Of a stretch of DNA of 64,000 nt, positions 23,111 through 34,738 are shown piece after piece (position 1 is the first letter of the stretch; every line of letters begins with the position of its first letter). A model generated the notes under the pieces. It was not told the DNA's origin and did not search any database. It saw nothing but the letters and a program-made list of their open reading frames with translations. The position numbers and the translations under genes were made by a program. The DNA is from Crocodylus rhombifer (lineage: Eukaryota > Chordata > Crocodylia > Crocodylidae), in the NCBI GenBank assembly GCA_038503035.1, contig JAVSML010025538.1, forward strand, positions 1,280,880-1,344,879, read 5' to 3'.

Positions 23111-26100
23111 CAACATCATTATTAACTATGTTTCAAGTATACAAATGAATTCTGCTATTCGTTGTACATGTACAGTCCCACTGAAAGCAATGGAGTGACA
23201 GAGTTGCAACTATTGGCACAATCTGATTAACAGATTCTTTATTATTGGTGATAATGTATGTGAGCTAAAAAGAACACAATGCACTTTTCACAGTCCAAGA
23301 GTCCAGGCTCATTTTGCTGGGTTGGCAATTTGGAAAAAGCAACAACTCACCACCCCACAATTCCCACAGAACTTAGCAAGGTTTATACAGAGTTGTTTAA
23401 AGCCCATAGAGATTGAACCTCACAAGGCAGAGCTTAGTCACTTTTGAGAATCAAATCACACTATCCAAAGTCCAGGTGTTTTTAAATATATAATATATAT
23501 ATATACACGCACACATACATACATACATATATATTTAAATACATGGACACCTAAGGCTGAGCCATTAGTTTGGCAAAAAAAAACTTTGCAAAATGTTTTC
23601 CTTGGGTCAGCTTCTACATACAACTTCTGATCACCCAAATCGTAAGATTTCCAAAGATAAAAATACAAAGAATTCCTGTCCAAGCATGTTTAGATATTCT
23701 CCTATTTATTCAACTTATAAAAAAATGCTGCAGGAGTTCAAAGTACCAGACTTATCCTATTCTTGTCAAACAAAAGACCTGTGTTCAAGTATAGTATCTG
23801 ACATACGAGCTGGTGACTATACTTACATATTAGGATGTTCAGACCTGCCTATTGCTGACACTGTTCATGATATCAAGGATGAAAGAAATACCCTATCTAT
23901 TGGGTGGAATATAAAATGCCTTGCCCCTTTGTCAAGGCTAGAAAATTCCCCAGGCTAAGATGTTACAGAGAAAAACTTGAGAAATTATCAGGTGATCTAG
24001 AATCTCATATTCTACATACCTAAATGATTCCTGAAGTCAATAATTATTTGATGGAATTATACAGACAGGTCAGAAATATAAACCAACTTTTTCTTTATTG
24101 GAGGATCACCATCTAGACTGACTACCTTTCTTATCTCAAATTTAAAAAATCACTTGGTCAACAAGAAAGGTATTTTGCTATTTCTCCTTTTCCAAGAAAA
24201 AATAAAAAAGCAGCTTAGCTAAAAAAAACAATCAAACAACCCACCCCCAACCTCCCTAAAGTAACAATGACAGAAGACAAGCTGTCTATAGCACCTGGAG
24301 TAACTGACAGGTTTGACAAAGAATGTGTGTAGGTTACAGTGCTTGATCTATGTTTTAAATGAAAAAGCAAAATGAAACTAAGCAAAGCAAAACAAAAACC
24401 ACATGAAACTGTATTTCCAGGAGGTTTTAACAGAAAGGGAAGTTACTGCTAACAGAATAAAACAGACCACGTCATCATCTTCATCCTTTCATTCTACAAA
24501 TGTACATGATATATAAGGGAGAAAAACCTTCTGACCATTCATTTGAACAACTGAACAAAAATATAAATATACCCAATGGAAAATAAAGGAAAGAAACAGC
24601 CAGATCAAATATGACAGCAACAGCAAAATATGTCAGCCCTCCACTCATGGAAGCAATGGAATGTGCAGTATGGATAATCTGAGACTCCTATCATCGGCAA
24701 AAGTAGAACAACACTATCAAGCCAGAATTAATCTGCATCTAAGGAAAACCTCTTACTTTGCTGGGGTTTACTAATACTGATATAGTCAGTACAAATAAAA
24801 TGTAGTCACATGCATCTGAGTAGATAGTCATTTTAGCATGATGTAGGCAAAAGCAAAATAATGCATCTATAGTGAATTTTTGAAAAAAACAGCTGATAAC
24901 AATTAGAGATGATCCCATTACCATCTTTGTGGTAGTGTACAATGAGTGGCACACAAACTTAGTGTTACCATTTATCTGGTAGGGACTTTACAAGGTAATA
25001 TAAAGATGAGACAGGAAAGAAATTTGCGTGTCTACTTTCCACACTATTCTTGTCCCTATCCAGTTATCTCACATTCGGTAGTAGAAAATGAATCTAGTCC
25101 ATCTGAAAACTAAAAGAAAATGGAAATATCTTATGATTCTCCCCTCTCCCCTCCTCTGCCCCCACACCCCATCTGGTTGTCAAATAATAGTTATGCTATG
25201 ATAACAAAAAATCAACAGAAATCAGATACAATGAATTACGTTGGTAGTTGTACACAAAATTATTCTGTTTAATAATTAATACTATTAGTTCATCTACAGA
25301 TTTAGGAGAAGAACATAACCTGTTAAGGATATCTGCTTCATAAATCAATAGAGACTTAGGTTGCAAAGTTCCCCTCCTTGGAATAAGCGAAACTCCCAAA
25401 CAACTCAATCTACTGAATACTGAGAAAATAAACCTTAGCTTAAACACTGTTCTAGATTTCTTTGCTGCTTTACTAGACTATTTAAGCTAGGAAAATATCA
25501 TCCTGGCTCATATAACATGCCTGTAAAATGATGAAAATGACAGATGACTACTGCAGAAACAAATACCTTTCAGAGTACTGATTTTATCAGAAAGATTGAC
25601 AATGTCCCTTTAATCTTTTAATTTAAAAAGTACATTTCATATAAAATAGAGCTATATTTCTGTCTAGAATTTTCAGATTTTTTTTCACTGAAAAGTCTTG
25701 GCAATTTCAAATTTAATAACTTTTTGTCCTAGTAATTTGTATGGAAATGTCACTTTTTGACTGTCTATTAACATGGGAGCAAAGCCTTCTAATCACACTA
25801 TGCAGTAAATAATCAAGCACTCAACATTTTAATGTCAGATGTTAAGTCTGCATTTAAAAAAAATATTTTATAATAATCCAGACATACAATAACTCTAAAG
25901 TGATTGCAAACAGTTAAAATATTTAAAATAATAAAAGATAAAGTCCATATGCAGCCATTGCATGAAAAACCCGGTATAATGTATTATATGTGCAACCACT
26001 CTTGTACTTTGGATGTTTCCAAAACATATTTTATATGTTGTATTACAATGTTTAGAGTCTTATGTTTTAAGTTTTGCATTTTGTAACATTAGGAATAACT

Positions 26101-26172
26101 GCAAATATGCAAAACAAGGCTAATTCCAGTAGTCTGCCCTCTAAAGGTAGTGTAATGGCTCATAGCCTGATC
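23111..26172. other. AT-rich non-coding DNA
   Basis: No gene or clear transposon is recognised. The stretch includes a TA/CA/CATA microsatellite at 23484-23540. It also has an ATG-initiated frame of 121 codons at 23593-23958 with no recognisable domain, which I regard as probable chance (see findings). Confidence 0.5.
23484..23540. repeat. TA / CA / CATA compound microsatellite
   Basis: TATA repeats grade into CACACA and then CATA repeats, ending in ATATATTTAAAT. This is a simple repeat. Confidence 0.85.
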
Positions 26173-27166
26173 TAAGGGCTTTGTTACGTAATAATTTGGG
26201 GTGGCTCTTGGAACTCTTAAACTGTGGTTTGTTAACACACTGAGGTAGCTTCAAGCACATGTTATATAGTTGAAGTTACATCACCTCTAGGGAAGGATTA
26301 TGTTTCTGACCCCCACACCCCAGCTCCTCATTAATGTGTGGCCATCCCCCACAGATCGGTCACTCAAGTTGACATCCTCCAGTATCCCAGGATGCAGCTA
26401 TCATCCCTCACTGCACTGTTCTGTAGGCACTTAGACTCCCGGCTGCTTAGCAGAGTAGCCTGTGGACTGGAGCCACAGTTTTTCTACTCCCCTCAGCCTC
26501 CAGACCCCCAGTCCTAGAATGGCAGCCTAGGGCACCTTTTCCCACCACCGCTGAGTCAGTTTGGACATGTGGCCACTATGGACCCTGTGCCCCACTCCTT
26601 TGCCAAGCCATGGGGAGCAGAGAAGAGTGTGGCCAGCCCCAGAGAACTCCCCGATCTGGCAGGCTCCAATAAGCCCTGCAGCTCCAGCTCTGCAGCTCCA
26701 ACAGCATCCTGCTCCATGCACTCGATCCAAACACGGTGCACCGAGAGATGGTGGTTGCTGCTGCAGAGTGGGGGGCAGCCTGCTGCCAGGGAAGCCACTG
26801 CTTCAGGGCAGGGAAGCTGTGGGTGGATCCAGGTTGTGGTGATTAGGCTCTGCCACTGCCCATGTGGCTGCAGCAGCTGGCTGAGAGCAGACTTCTCCCA
26901 GCTGCAGAGTGAAGCCAATTTTGGGGGAAGCTGGCTGCACCAGCCACAGCTGCTGAAGGATGGATAAAAAATAGAGTATTATAGAAAAATAGAGCTGGAA
27001 GGGACCTCCCTGTTCATCAGGCCCCTAGTGACAAGTCACAGCTGTGCTGGGAGGGGACTGCCAGAGAAGGTTTCTAGATTTAAGGTGTAACTGCTGCAAA
27101 CTCCAAGCTAGCACTAAGCCAATCAACATTTGTGCAGCCCAAGTATGACATGTAACAAGGCCCTAA
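26173..27166. mobile_element. hAT-like TIR element with GC-rich core
   Basis: The left end TAAGGGCTTTGTTACGTAAT and the reverse-complemented right end TTAGGGCCTTGTTACATGTC match at about 15 of the first 17 bases, and similarity continues through TTGGG. The same terminal motif marks 10603, 11585 and 12503, so these belong to one family. No TSD is visible. The core is GC-rich, and overlapping frames on both strands (26527-26967) are composition artefacts. A CR1 fragment lies near the right end. Confidence 0.55.
26967..27027 (-). mobile_element. CR1 LINE 3'-end fragment
   Basis: Short ATAG-rich repeats followed by AGAGCTGGAAGGGACCTCC and CATCAGGCCCC resemble the reverse complement of a CR1 3' tail. 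It appears inserted within the TIR element at 26173-27166. It is short and old. Confidence 0.5.
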
Positions 27167-27311
27167 AGAGAGGTGCAATTCTTCAATTGGCTCCACCTGG
27201 GGAGATCTTTGTGCCCATACAGAACAAAACTTAACCCCATTATGCAAGACTAGGACAAAATTAAGTTTAGGGAACGATGTCTCTTGCTGGACTGGAACAT
27301 CATTCTGCCAT

Positions 27312-27650
27312 ATATTTAAATTTATCAGGGGTGCTCATCAGGATCTGGGGGAACGTCTGTTTACCAGAGTGCCCCAAGGGATAAGATTGAATGGTCATAA
27401 ACTCTGCCACGACTGAGTCAGGCTGGACATAAGAAAGAACTCCTTCACTGTCTGAGCCCCTAAGTTTTGGAATAGACTGCTGCTGGAGGCATTTCAAGCA
27501 CCCACTTTGAACACCTTCAAGGCACTTTTGGATGCTTGTCTTGCTGGGAACCTATGATCCCTGCTGACTTCCTGCCCCTAGGGCAGGGGGCTGGACTCGA
27601 TGATCCTCCAGGGTCCCTTCCAGCCCAAATGTCTATGAAATCTATGAATT
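27312..27650 (+). mobile_element. CR1 LINE 3' end, 5'-truncated
   Basis: The segment runs from TTTATCAGGGGTG through CTGGACATAAG, GAACACCTTCAAG and GGGGGCTGGACTCGATGATC to the terminal repeat TCTATGAAATCTATGAA. It aligns along its length with the reverse complement of 63661-64000, so both are one CR1 subfamily. It covers the C-terminal end of ORF2 and the 3' UTR. The coding part is broken by stops. 5' truncation is typical of target-primed reverse transcription. Confidence 0.9.
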
Positions 27651-28180
27651 TTTGCAGATTAGTCTAACCTAGCAAGGCTAAATGACTTTAACTGTACAGG
27701 CATCCCCGAAATGCAGGCACATGCCTGCAGTGGCTCAAGCTAGAAGCCAGGGGGTGCTAGAGCAGCCCTCCCTTCCTTCCACAGCACTGACCTGAATGTC
27801 CAGGATGCCCGGATTAGCCCATCAGGGAACTGATAACAGTGTTTATCATCCCTAACTCAGTGTTTATTAACCCATTAAGAAAACAACAAAGGGACATTGC
27901 CAGCTACCTGTTGATCCTGCCTATTGATTCAGCATGGACCATAGTTAGCATATGGTCTGCTACCTAATACACAGACACCTCTCCAAGGCAGAGGGGAGGG
28001 GATAATTCCTGCTTAGCAGGGAGAGGTGGGCTTGGGGGAAGCAGCTCACAATCTCTGGAGCTGCAACCAGGGAGCAGAGGAGAGGGGCCAGCCCTGCTAT
28101 GGAGCAGAGAGCCCCACCCAGCCCAGAGAGCATGCCGGGATGCTGGGGGAATTTGGTTTAACTTGAACCAACAAGGTGTC
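27651..28180. other. Non-coding spacer, GC-rich in part
   Basis: This moderately GC-rich sequence lies between the CR1 tail and the small MITE. I cannot identify a gene. It may be further old transposon core, since a GGTTTAACTTGAACC-like block precedes the MITE. Confidence 0.4.
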
Positions 28181-28369
28181 TGGGACAGACATTGCATAAA
28201 CCAGTTTGAGCCAAATCAGTTAAGTCTGATACTGCATTCAACAAGGTTTATCTTAAACTGGTTTCAGGCATTTTCAAACTGGTTTAATGTGCACTTAACA
28301 TGTATTCTGTTGCAGGTTTAGACCATTTTCGGATCACTTCAACTGGTTTATGTGTAATGTCTGTCCCTA
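28181..28369. mobile_element. Palindromic MITE
   Basis: The left end TGGGACAGACATTGCATAAA and the reverse-complemented right end TAGGGACAGACATTACACAT continue into a shared AAACCAGTT, giving about 30 bases of inverted repeat. The interior repeats AAACTGGTTT motifs in both orientations, so the whole unit can fold. No TSD beyond a possible GTC is visible. A related sequence lies at 19862-20005. Confidence 0.65.
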
Positions 28370-31300
28370 GTCATGAAACTAAATCAGTGAAACTATTGCA
28401 TAGTCAGACTCTGAATGATACAATATATCCACATCAAGCACTTCTGATGACTGTTATGAAAATACTCATATAACTTTTACTTATTACATGATTTTGGCAA
28501 GTAATACTCTCTGAACCTACATTTAAGCTAAATTTAGGTGCACTTCCTTACAAAACAAAATCACTAAAAAACAAAAAATTTACCAGTTAGGGCAAGTTTT
28601 AATTTATTAAGCAACCTCAAATAATATATTTTTACTGCCTAAATATGACAAACTCAAAGGCAGTAACAAACTTTTTACCTCCCTAACAAACTCTCTTCCT
28701 TACTTCCAGCATGAAACCTCCTAATGGATACATGCCTTGGGAGGGACCTCCAAGGGACACATGCCTTGCTACAAATCTCACTGAATACACAATCTTAACT
28801 TTGAAAAAAAGGTTTTATATTAATAACTTGTAATATGAAGTAGAGGTAATATAATATAGACATAGAAACTGTATAACTATATATAGTGTTATATATATGT
28901 AGAGAGAGAAAGAGAGATCTAAAAAAAAATCCCTCCTTATCTTCATTTACCTTGTTCCCTTGCAGCCCACCACATTTCATTGTGTAATAATAGGAAAGTG
29001 GGTAGCTGCATTGTGTTATGTTGCTCATGACAAAAAGCTGAGTTCCACCGAGGAAAATCACTAAGACAAGCTGGCAAAAGCTGTAACTTTGGTACCGGGT
29101 AGAAAAAAAATCTACAGGGGTGGGGAATACACCATTGCGCTATTGAAGAATAGAAGCCATCTGTAAAGATTTGTGTGTTCTCAGCCGCATTATAGGAAGT
29201 AAAATTATTATAGAGAATAGCCAAAATTATTCAATGTTTAATTCTTCTCTGGGTGGAAAGTCACTATGAAATTGTACATTTGAGTTTGAGAAGGTGATCT
29301 TATAGAAAACCTTCCTAAAGAATTTCTACATAAATGTTAGAATAAGTCCTTTGCAAACTTTTTGGATTCTACTAGCAAGAATTTGAAAAGTTTACAAATC
29401 ATGTAAAAAAAGTAAATAGATCCTTTTGAAATAGTTTAAATTTGAGCCTATATTTTTGAAGTCTGCATCCTGTAAGGCATTCTCCAATGTGAACCAATTT
29501 GTACCTAATCAGGGTACTGATGTGATTTAGTAAAAATACAACACATCTTTGACTATAGGGTTGCCTTTAATGTAGATTGACCTATTTCATAGTAAAAACC
29601 CCAGTGACATTTACATATATCCAGAAAGCTTTTAAAGGAAGAAGACATCCTTCCTGTAAGGAGAAAGAAGTGCTCCACCATATTCTATTAACCATCCTTT
29701 CAACCATTGCTATTTCATGCCAGTCTAAAATTTTAGGAAGTGGACAAGTATCACCAGCCTAAATATATTTTTAAGCATCAAACATACAACTGTATTCAGT
29801 GTTAGTTCTACCTGAGATATGCCTAAAAGACTCCTTGTCTTTCCTTTTCCTTGTCCCCCAGCTTCCTTCCACATAGTAAAGAGCACAAAGGAAACAGGAA
29901 AATATTGCTTTGCAGTACCAGATATAAATACATGTTGATTCAGATTAACAGAAATTCTAACCAGAAGCTTTCATGAGTGAGTGAATCATATACTAAACTG
30001 TTTTGTTGAAATACGTACTGTTATTAAATATGAAGTTTGAGAGGGGGAGGAAGAAAACATTTCATATACTAAGCATGTCTGTCTAGCATATCTACAACAT
30101 AATTAACTATTTCTTCCCATAACAATGTATTGGATTTTACAACTATCCCATAGTTCCTAATGATGTACACATCAGGGCTGGGTGGTTCTTTAAAAAGAAA
30201 AAGAGAAAAGAGAAAAAAAATCCTGAATAAAGTATCCCAAATTTTCAAAGGGCCCTTACTTCTAATCTATCTGCTTGGATAATGCATCCAGAGTGGCATT
30301 TTGTAATGACAGCAACTTTCCAACAAATCAATAGTTATTTAATTCCGAACAAGCTCTCGAGTCCATTAAACCTGATTACATTCACCCATTTCAGTTGGGT
30401 GCAGTTATTTTTCCTACACCGGCACTTAATCTATAACAGGAACTTATGAGAACTTTCAAAAGCAATTTCAGCATCAATCAGCATAGAGTGAAAGGCACAA
30501 TTTGCTTGTAATTATTTATTGGACAGGATAGTAGAGGGTCTGACTGAGCTCTGGTGTCCGACCTTCACCCCCAAATTCTAATGGATATGAAGGCCTGCTT
30601 GATGTGGCCAATTCTGTTATTGTGTTCCACTAGATACATAAAAAAAAGTAATGTCAGCTTGTATGTGCCAAAAAACACATATATTTTTCAATATTGATAA
30701 TGGCCAGTCTTGAATGGATCAATATATTTCTGCTTCATACATATGTGTCTAATATTGAGTGAACTCTTAAGTGAAGGAGACAACTAGCAATCCTTGATTA
30801 CTGAAGGGCTCAGCTGTTTGGAATAAGCCCGGCTTTTGTTTTGTATTGTTATTCTTCCTCCTCTCAAACTAACATACTGTAATAAACAAGGGGCACAATA
30901 AGGATTGAAACAGATTTGTTACCCCAACAGTTTTCATCTGATGACCACTGTAGTAACACTGTAATGCACTCTGTTGCACTTTCCTTAGCTTCATTACCTG
31001 CTCTTGTTAATACATAAAGCTTAATTATTGCACTAGAGTTATGTTTTCTTATTTTTGGCCATGATATTTTGAATAAGTTTTAGTGTTTTTTAATACCGCT
31101 AATTGTAATTAACATGTACAAGACCAACTACTGTAAAAACCTAAGCTTATCTAGCATGAGTGAAAACTAACAAAGCAAGCACCTAACTTAAAAGTTAAAA
31201 AAGATACCACATAAGCAAAACCCAAAGTACTATCCAATAACTGCCATTTTGCAACTAAAACACAGAAGTCTCCTACAAAACCAGAATCTTGTCATTTTTG

Positions 31301-34300
31301 AAAGCTCAGTAAAACCTGATTTGAGGTCCATACATTACCTATAAAGATTATAAGCGTTTTTATACCAAAAACAAGTTATTAAACACAGGCATTTAATGTG
31401 AGGCATAACATAGGAATTAATGCATATTTAATGCTATTCATATTTGCTGTTCTAAAGCACTTAACTGAACCACATCATGATAAGTTACTTTGTCTCATGA
31501 TCTGCCGTGGGAATACTGAGTCCCTCAGAAACCTAGAATGGATAGCAAATCCTCTGCCCTGTGGTCAACCTCGTGAAGCAAAGGCATGAATGTTAAACAG
31601 CAGTCAGATCAATACAAGCAAATATAGCTCAACTACACCATTTATTCAGCCATGAGAGATGTCAATACACAGATTAGGGTGATCCATCTTTTTGATTTCC
31701 TACTGTCTTCTCACTGACTACATGAGGGCTTTTGCCTGTATTAAAAGTGTTTGCTTTCTCAACCATAAAAATTCCAATTATTACTCTAAGTGCACTAGAG
31801 TTAAGTTGCTTGTTGGAAGCGGCCTTGCATTACCTGAACAAGTCCAGCGAAGTATGGTGCTGCCGGCAGAATCATGGGCACTCCATACGGATGTAGCAAA
31901 ACTCCTTGAGACGACAACATGGTTTAAGTGATTGTATTACTCCCACTAAAGCTAAACACATCAATTGAAAGTTAGGGGAAAATCTATATACCAACTTCTT
32001 CGAAACTCAGAGCTAGAACCAAATAACTTCTGTCAGGGCCAAAGCCCACATCAGCTGTAAAAAAAAGAAAAAAATTGACGTCAGCAACTCTTAATGTTAA
32101 AATTTTCTTCAGAGACAACAGATAGAGACAACAGCTGCAAAGCTAAGTCTACAAAAAAGGAAGGTGCTATTTTGGGAACAGCTTAAATAACATGACTAAC
32201 CAACTACTCTTTATTAATTTAGATTTTAAAAAGAAATACACGCGTATAAATCAGGTTCTTCCTAGTTGTCTCCAACAGATGAAAGAAGTCTAGCATTCAT
32301 TCTGGTATCAATATAGGGAAATAGATACCAGTAATGGCTATTATAAGCTACTCTTTTAGAATTAGAATCAGCTTTGTCATGTATAAATAAATGCATATAT
32401 ATTTACGTATTATTTTGAAATAGTGCACAAATACTCAGCAATGTTAGAGTTAGTTTGAGCAAGAGCCTGTCACTTACTATGCATGCGTTGTCTGTCTTGG
32501 ATTATTCCCTTTCCTTTGGTTTTTTTCAGGTTAAGTATTTTTATCAGCATCAGTTGTGTTCCCTGATATACTGCATCTTATGTCCACCTTTTATAATATT
32601 CTATGCTGTTGTAATTATCGCATAAAGTTTTAAAAGTTAAATGATTATATATCAATAGTATTTTATATTATTTTTCTATTAAAGTTATGCTCTTATTGTA
32701 AGAAAGACCAAGCATACTTTATTTTACCTTAACCTAAACAAAATGGTCCTGTTATTTTATGTGCTATCCATTTTGTCAGGAACCTTCTTCTAGAGCAAAA
32801 TTCTTTAATTCTAAATAAAACAAACTTTGTCATTTTAAATAAAATAAACTTTGTCCACGTTTAACTATAAGATGTATCATCTGCCTCCTGTTTTAGATAT
32901 GATTAATAATAGGAATCAAAAGTGAGGGGTTTTTTTCCCTTCACCTAAGTGCTTAAAACTTCCCATTACAAGTAAAAATATCATTTCCTATAGTCTCTGA
33001 ATAACCAGGGTGCTTCACACCACTAATTCTAGTTACTTGATTTTGCTGCATAATTACTTTTCTAGATAACTAATTGCAGACAAGATTTGATGTGATATTC
33101 AATTATTTAATGTCACATTTTGGCGATCTTGAAAGGTTTTCAGTAATTGATTCTCATGTATCAAAGCAGCCGTGTTGCAGGATTTAGAAATCTCCCTTAG
33201 CAGCTGCATGTTGACCCCTGTTACTAATGGCCTTATATGATTTCTAACTTTAGATTCTGAATTGTGACCCTCTAGGCTGTCTTTCTGAGAGGTTGCTAGT
33301 GAGGACACAGCACTCACCGTGTGATTAAGCAATGTTTACCTACTTCGATCTTCTGTTTAGAGACAGCTCTGCTTTTCTGTTGGGAATAATACTATTTACA
33401 TCAGTTACCTAACTATACTATGCTATTAATCATATTTCACGTTCTCATTATTATTAATAAGGTACAGAACTCTCTACAATTTAATTATAAGGTATACACT
33501 AGGATAACACATGAGGGTTACTGTCTAGAGTTTTTTTAATAATCTCTATTAAAAACCCAGTTATTAACCTTATACATGGAAATACATAAACAAAGGCAAA
33601 ATAGCAGTAAGTGCACTAAAGTTAAAATTCTTTACAATTATTATATTTTACTAAGAATGTTTTGTTTTTATTAGCTTTTTATTTGTTTAGTCTAAACAAT
33701 GCAAATAGCAGACTTCATTTAAAGATACAGAAGGTGCCTTTCACCTAGCACCGGAGACCACAGACTAGGTCCCACAAGCTGTATTCACATGACTCCACCA
33801 GGGTAACTGGCATGAAAGGAGGTGGCTAATTTGGGCTGTGTATCTCTTTACCATTTTTGTTTCAACAAGTAAACAATATGGGGATATGTGAGTATGAAAA
33901 TATTGAAACAGCACAGTTAGCTTAACACCATTTTCCATTCACTGCATCACTATTTTAGAATAGTAATTAGCTTTGAAAATAAACTAGCTGTTTTAATAAC
34001 CTATCACTTGGTGTGCCTCACTATAACAACATGTGCCTACGTGCAAAGAAACATGACACCCTGCATCCAAGTTCTGATTCTCTCGGCTCTTTAACTGATG
34101 TCTGTATGTGCACCAGCTACCTACATTCACACAGGTTGACAACTCAAAACTATAAAATGTACCTACAGTTTTGGTAGGTAGTTCGGGCTTCTTTAAAGCA
34201 ATGCAACTTATACTGGTTTCAATGGTATACACACGAAGCTGATATTTGAATTTAGTCCCCTAAAATTTTATTTTGCTACAAGTTTTCTAATCCTTTTTAC

Positions 34301-34309
34301 CTTAAATTT
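28370..34309. other. AT-rich non-coding DNA with conserved-looking blocks
   Basis: There is no recognised gene or transposon over about 5.9 kb. The absence of recognisable repeats, plus mixed-composition blocks around 30250-30620 and 31790-31940, could mark conserved non-coding elements. Open frames are under 95 codons without domains. Confidence 0.45.
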
Positions 34310-34547
34310 TTGCCTATGTCTTCACAGCATGTGTGCAACAAAGAGATACCCAGACTATTTCTATGCAAGCTAGCTTACCTATATGAAGCAGTACGGCTAC
34401 ATTAGTATGGTCTTCTGCTTGGGCTAAGTTAGTGAAGTGAATTATGGAACCAAAGCCCCATGCAAATATGGATACCCTGCTTGAGTCATTGGAAGTAGGC
34501 CCAAGATATCTTCATGGCACTGCATTCTGTTTTGTAGACATACCCTA
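34310..34547. mobile_element. hAT-like MITE (TAGGGTATGTCTAC-type ends)
   Basis: The left end TTGCCTATGTCTTCAC aligns with the reverse complement of the right end, TAGGGTATGTCTACAA. The interior carries GCAAGCTAGCTTACC and similar palindromic motifs. The ends match a widespread amniote hAT terminal motif. The TSD is not visible. Confidence 0.5.
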
Positions 34548-34579
34548 CTTCTACTTTTAAAGCGTACCCTCATCACATA

Positions 34580-34738
34580 CTGCATGATCCTGAAGGGATC
34601 TTGAAAGGTGCCGAGTACTCTGACCCCAATGCGGCAGGACACTAAAACATACTAGTAGTTCCATTTACTTCAGTAGAGCATCATACATGCTTAATTTTAA
34701 GTATGAGCTTATACACTTTGGCTGGATCAGGGCCAAAG
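34580..34738 (+). mobile_element. Ancient L3/CR1-like LINE 3' tail
   Basis: The order TACTTCAGTAGAGC, CATGCTTAATTTTAAG and TTTGGCTGGATCAGGGCC resembles the well-known old amniote tail 'ttgacttcagtggg ... catgcttaaagttaag ... ctggatcagggcc'. It is strongly diverged. Confidence 0.5.
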
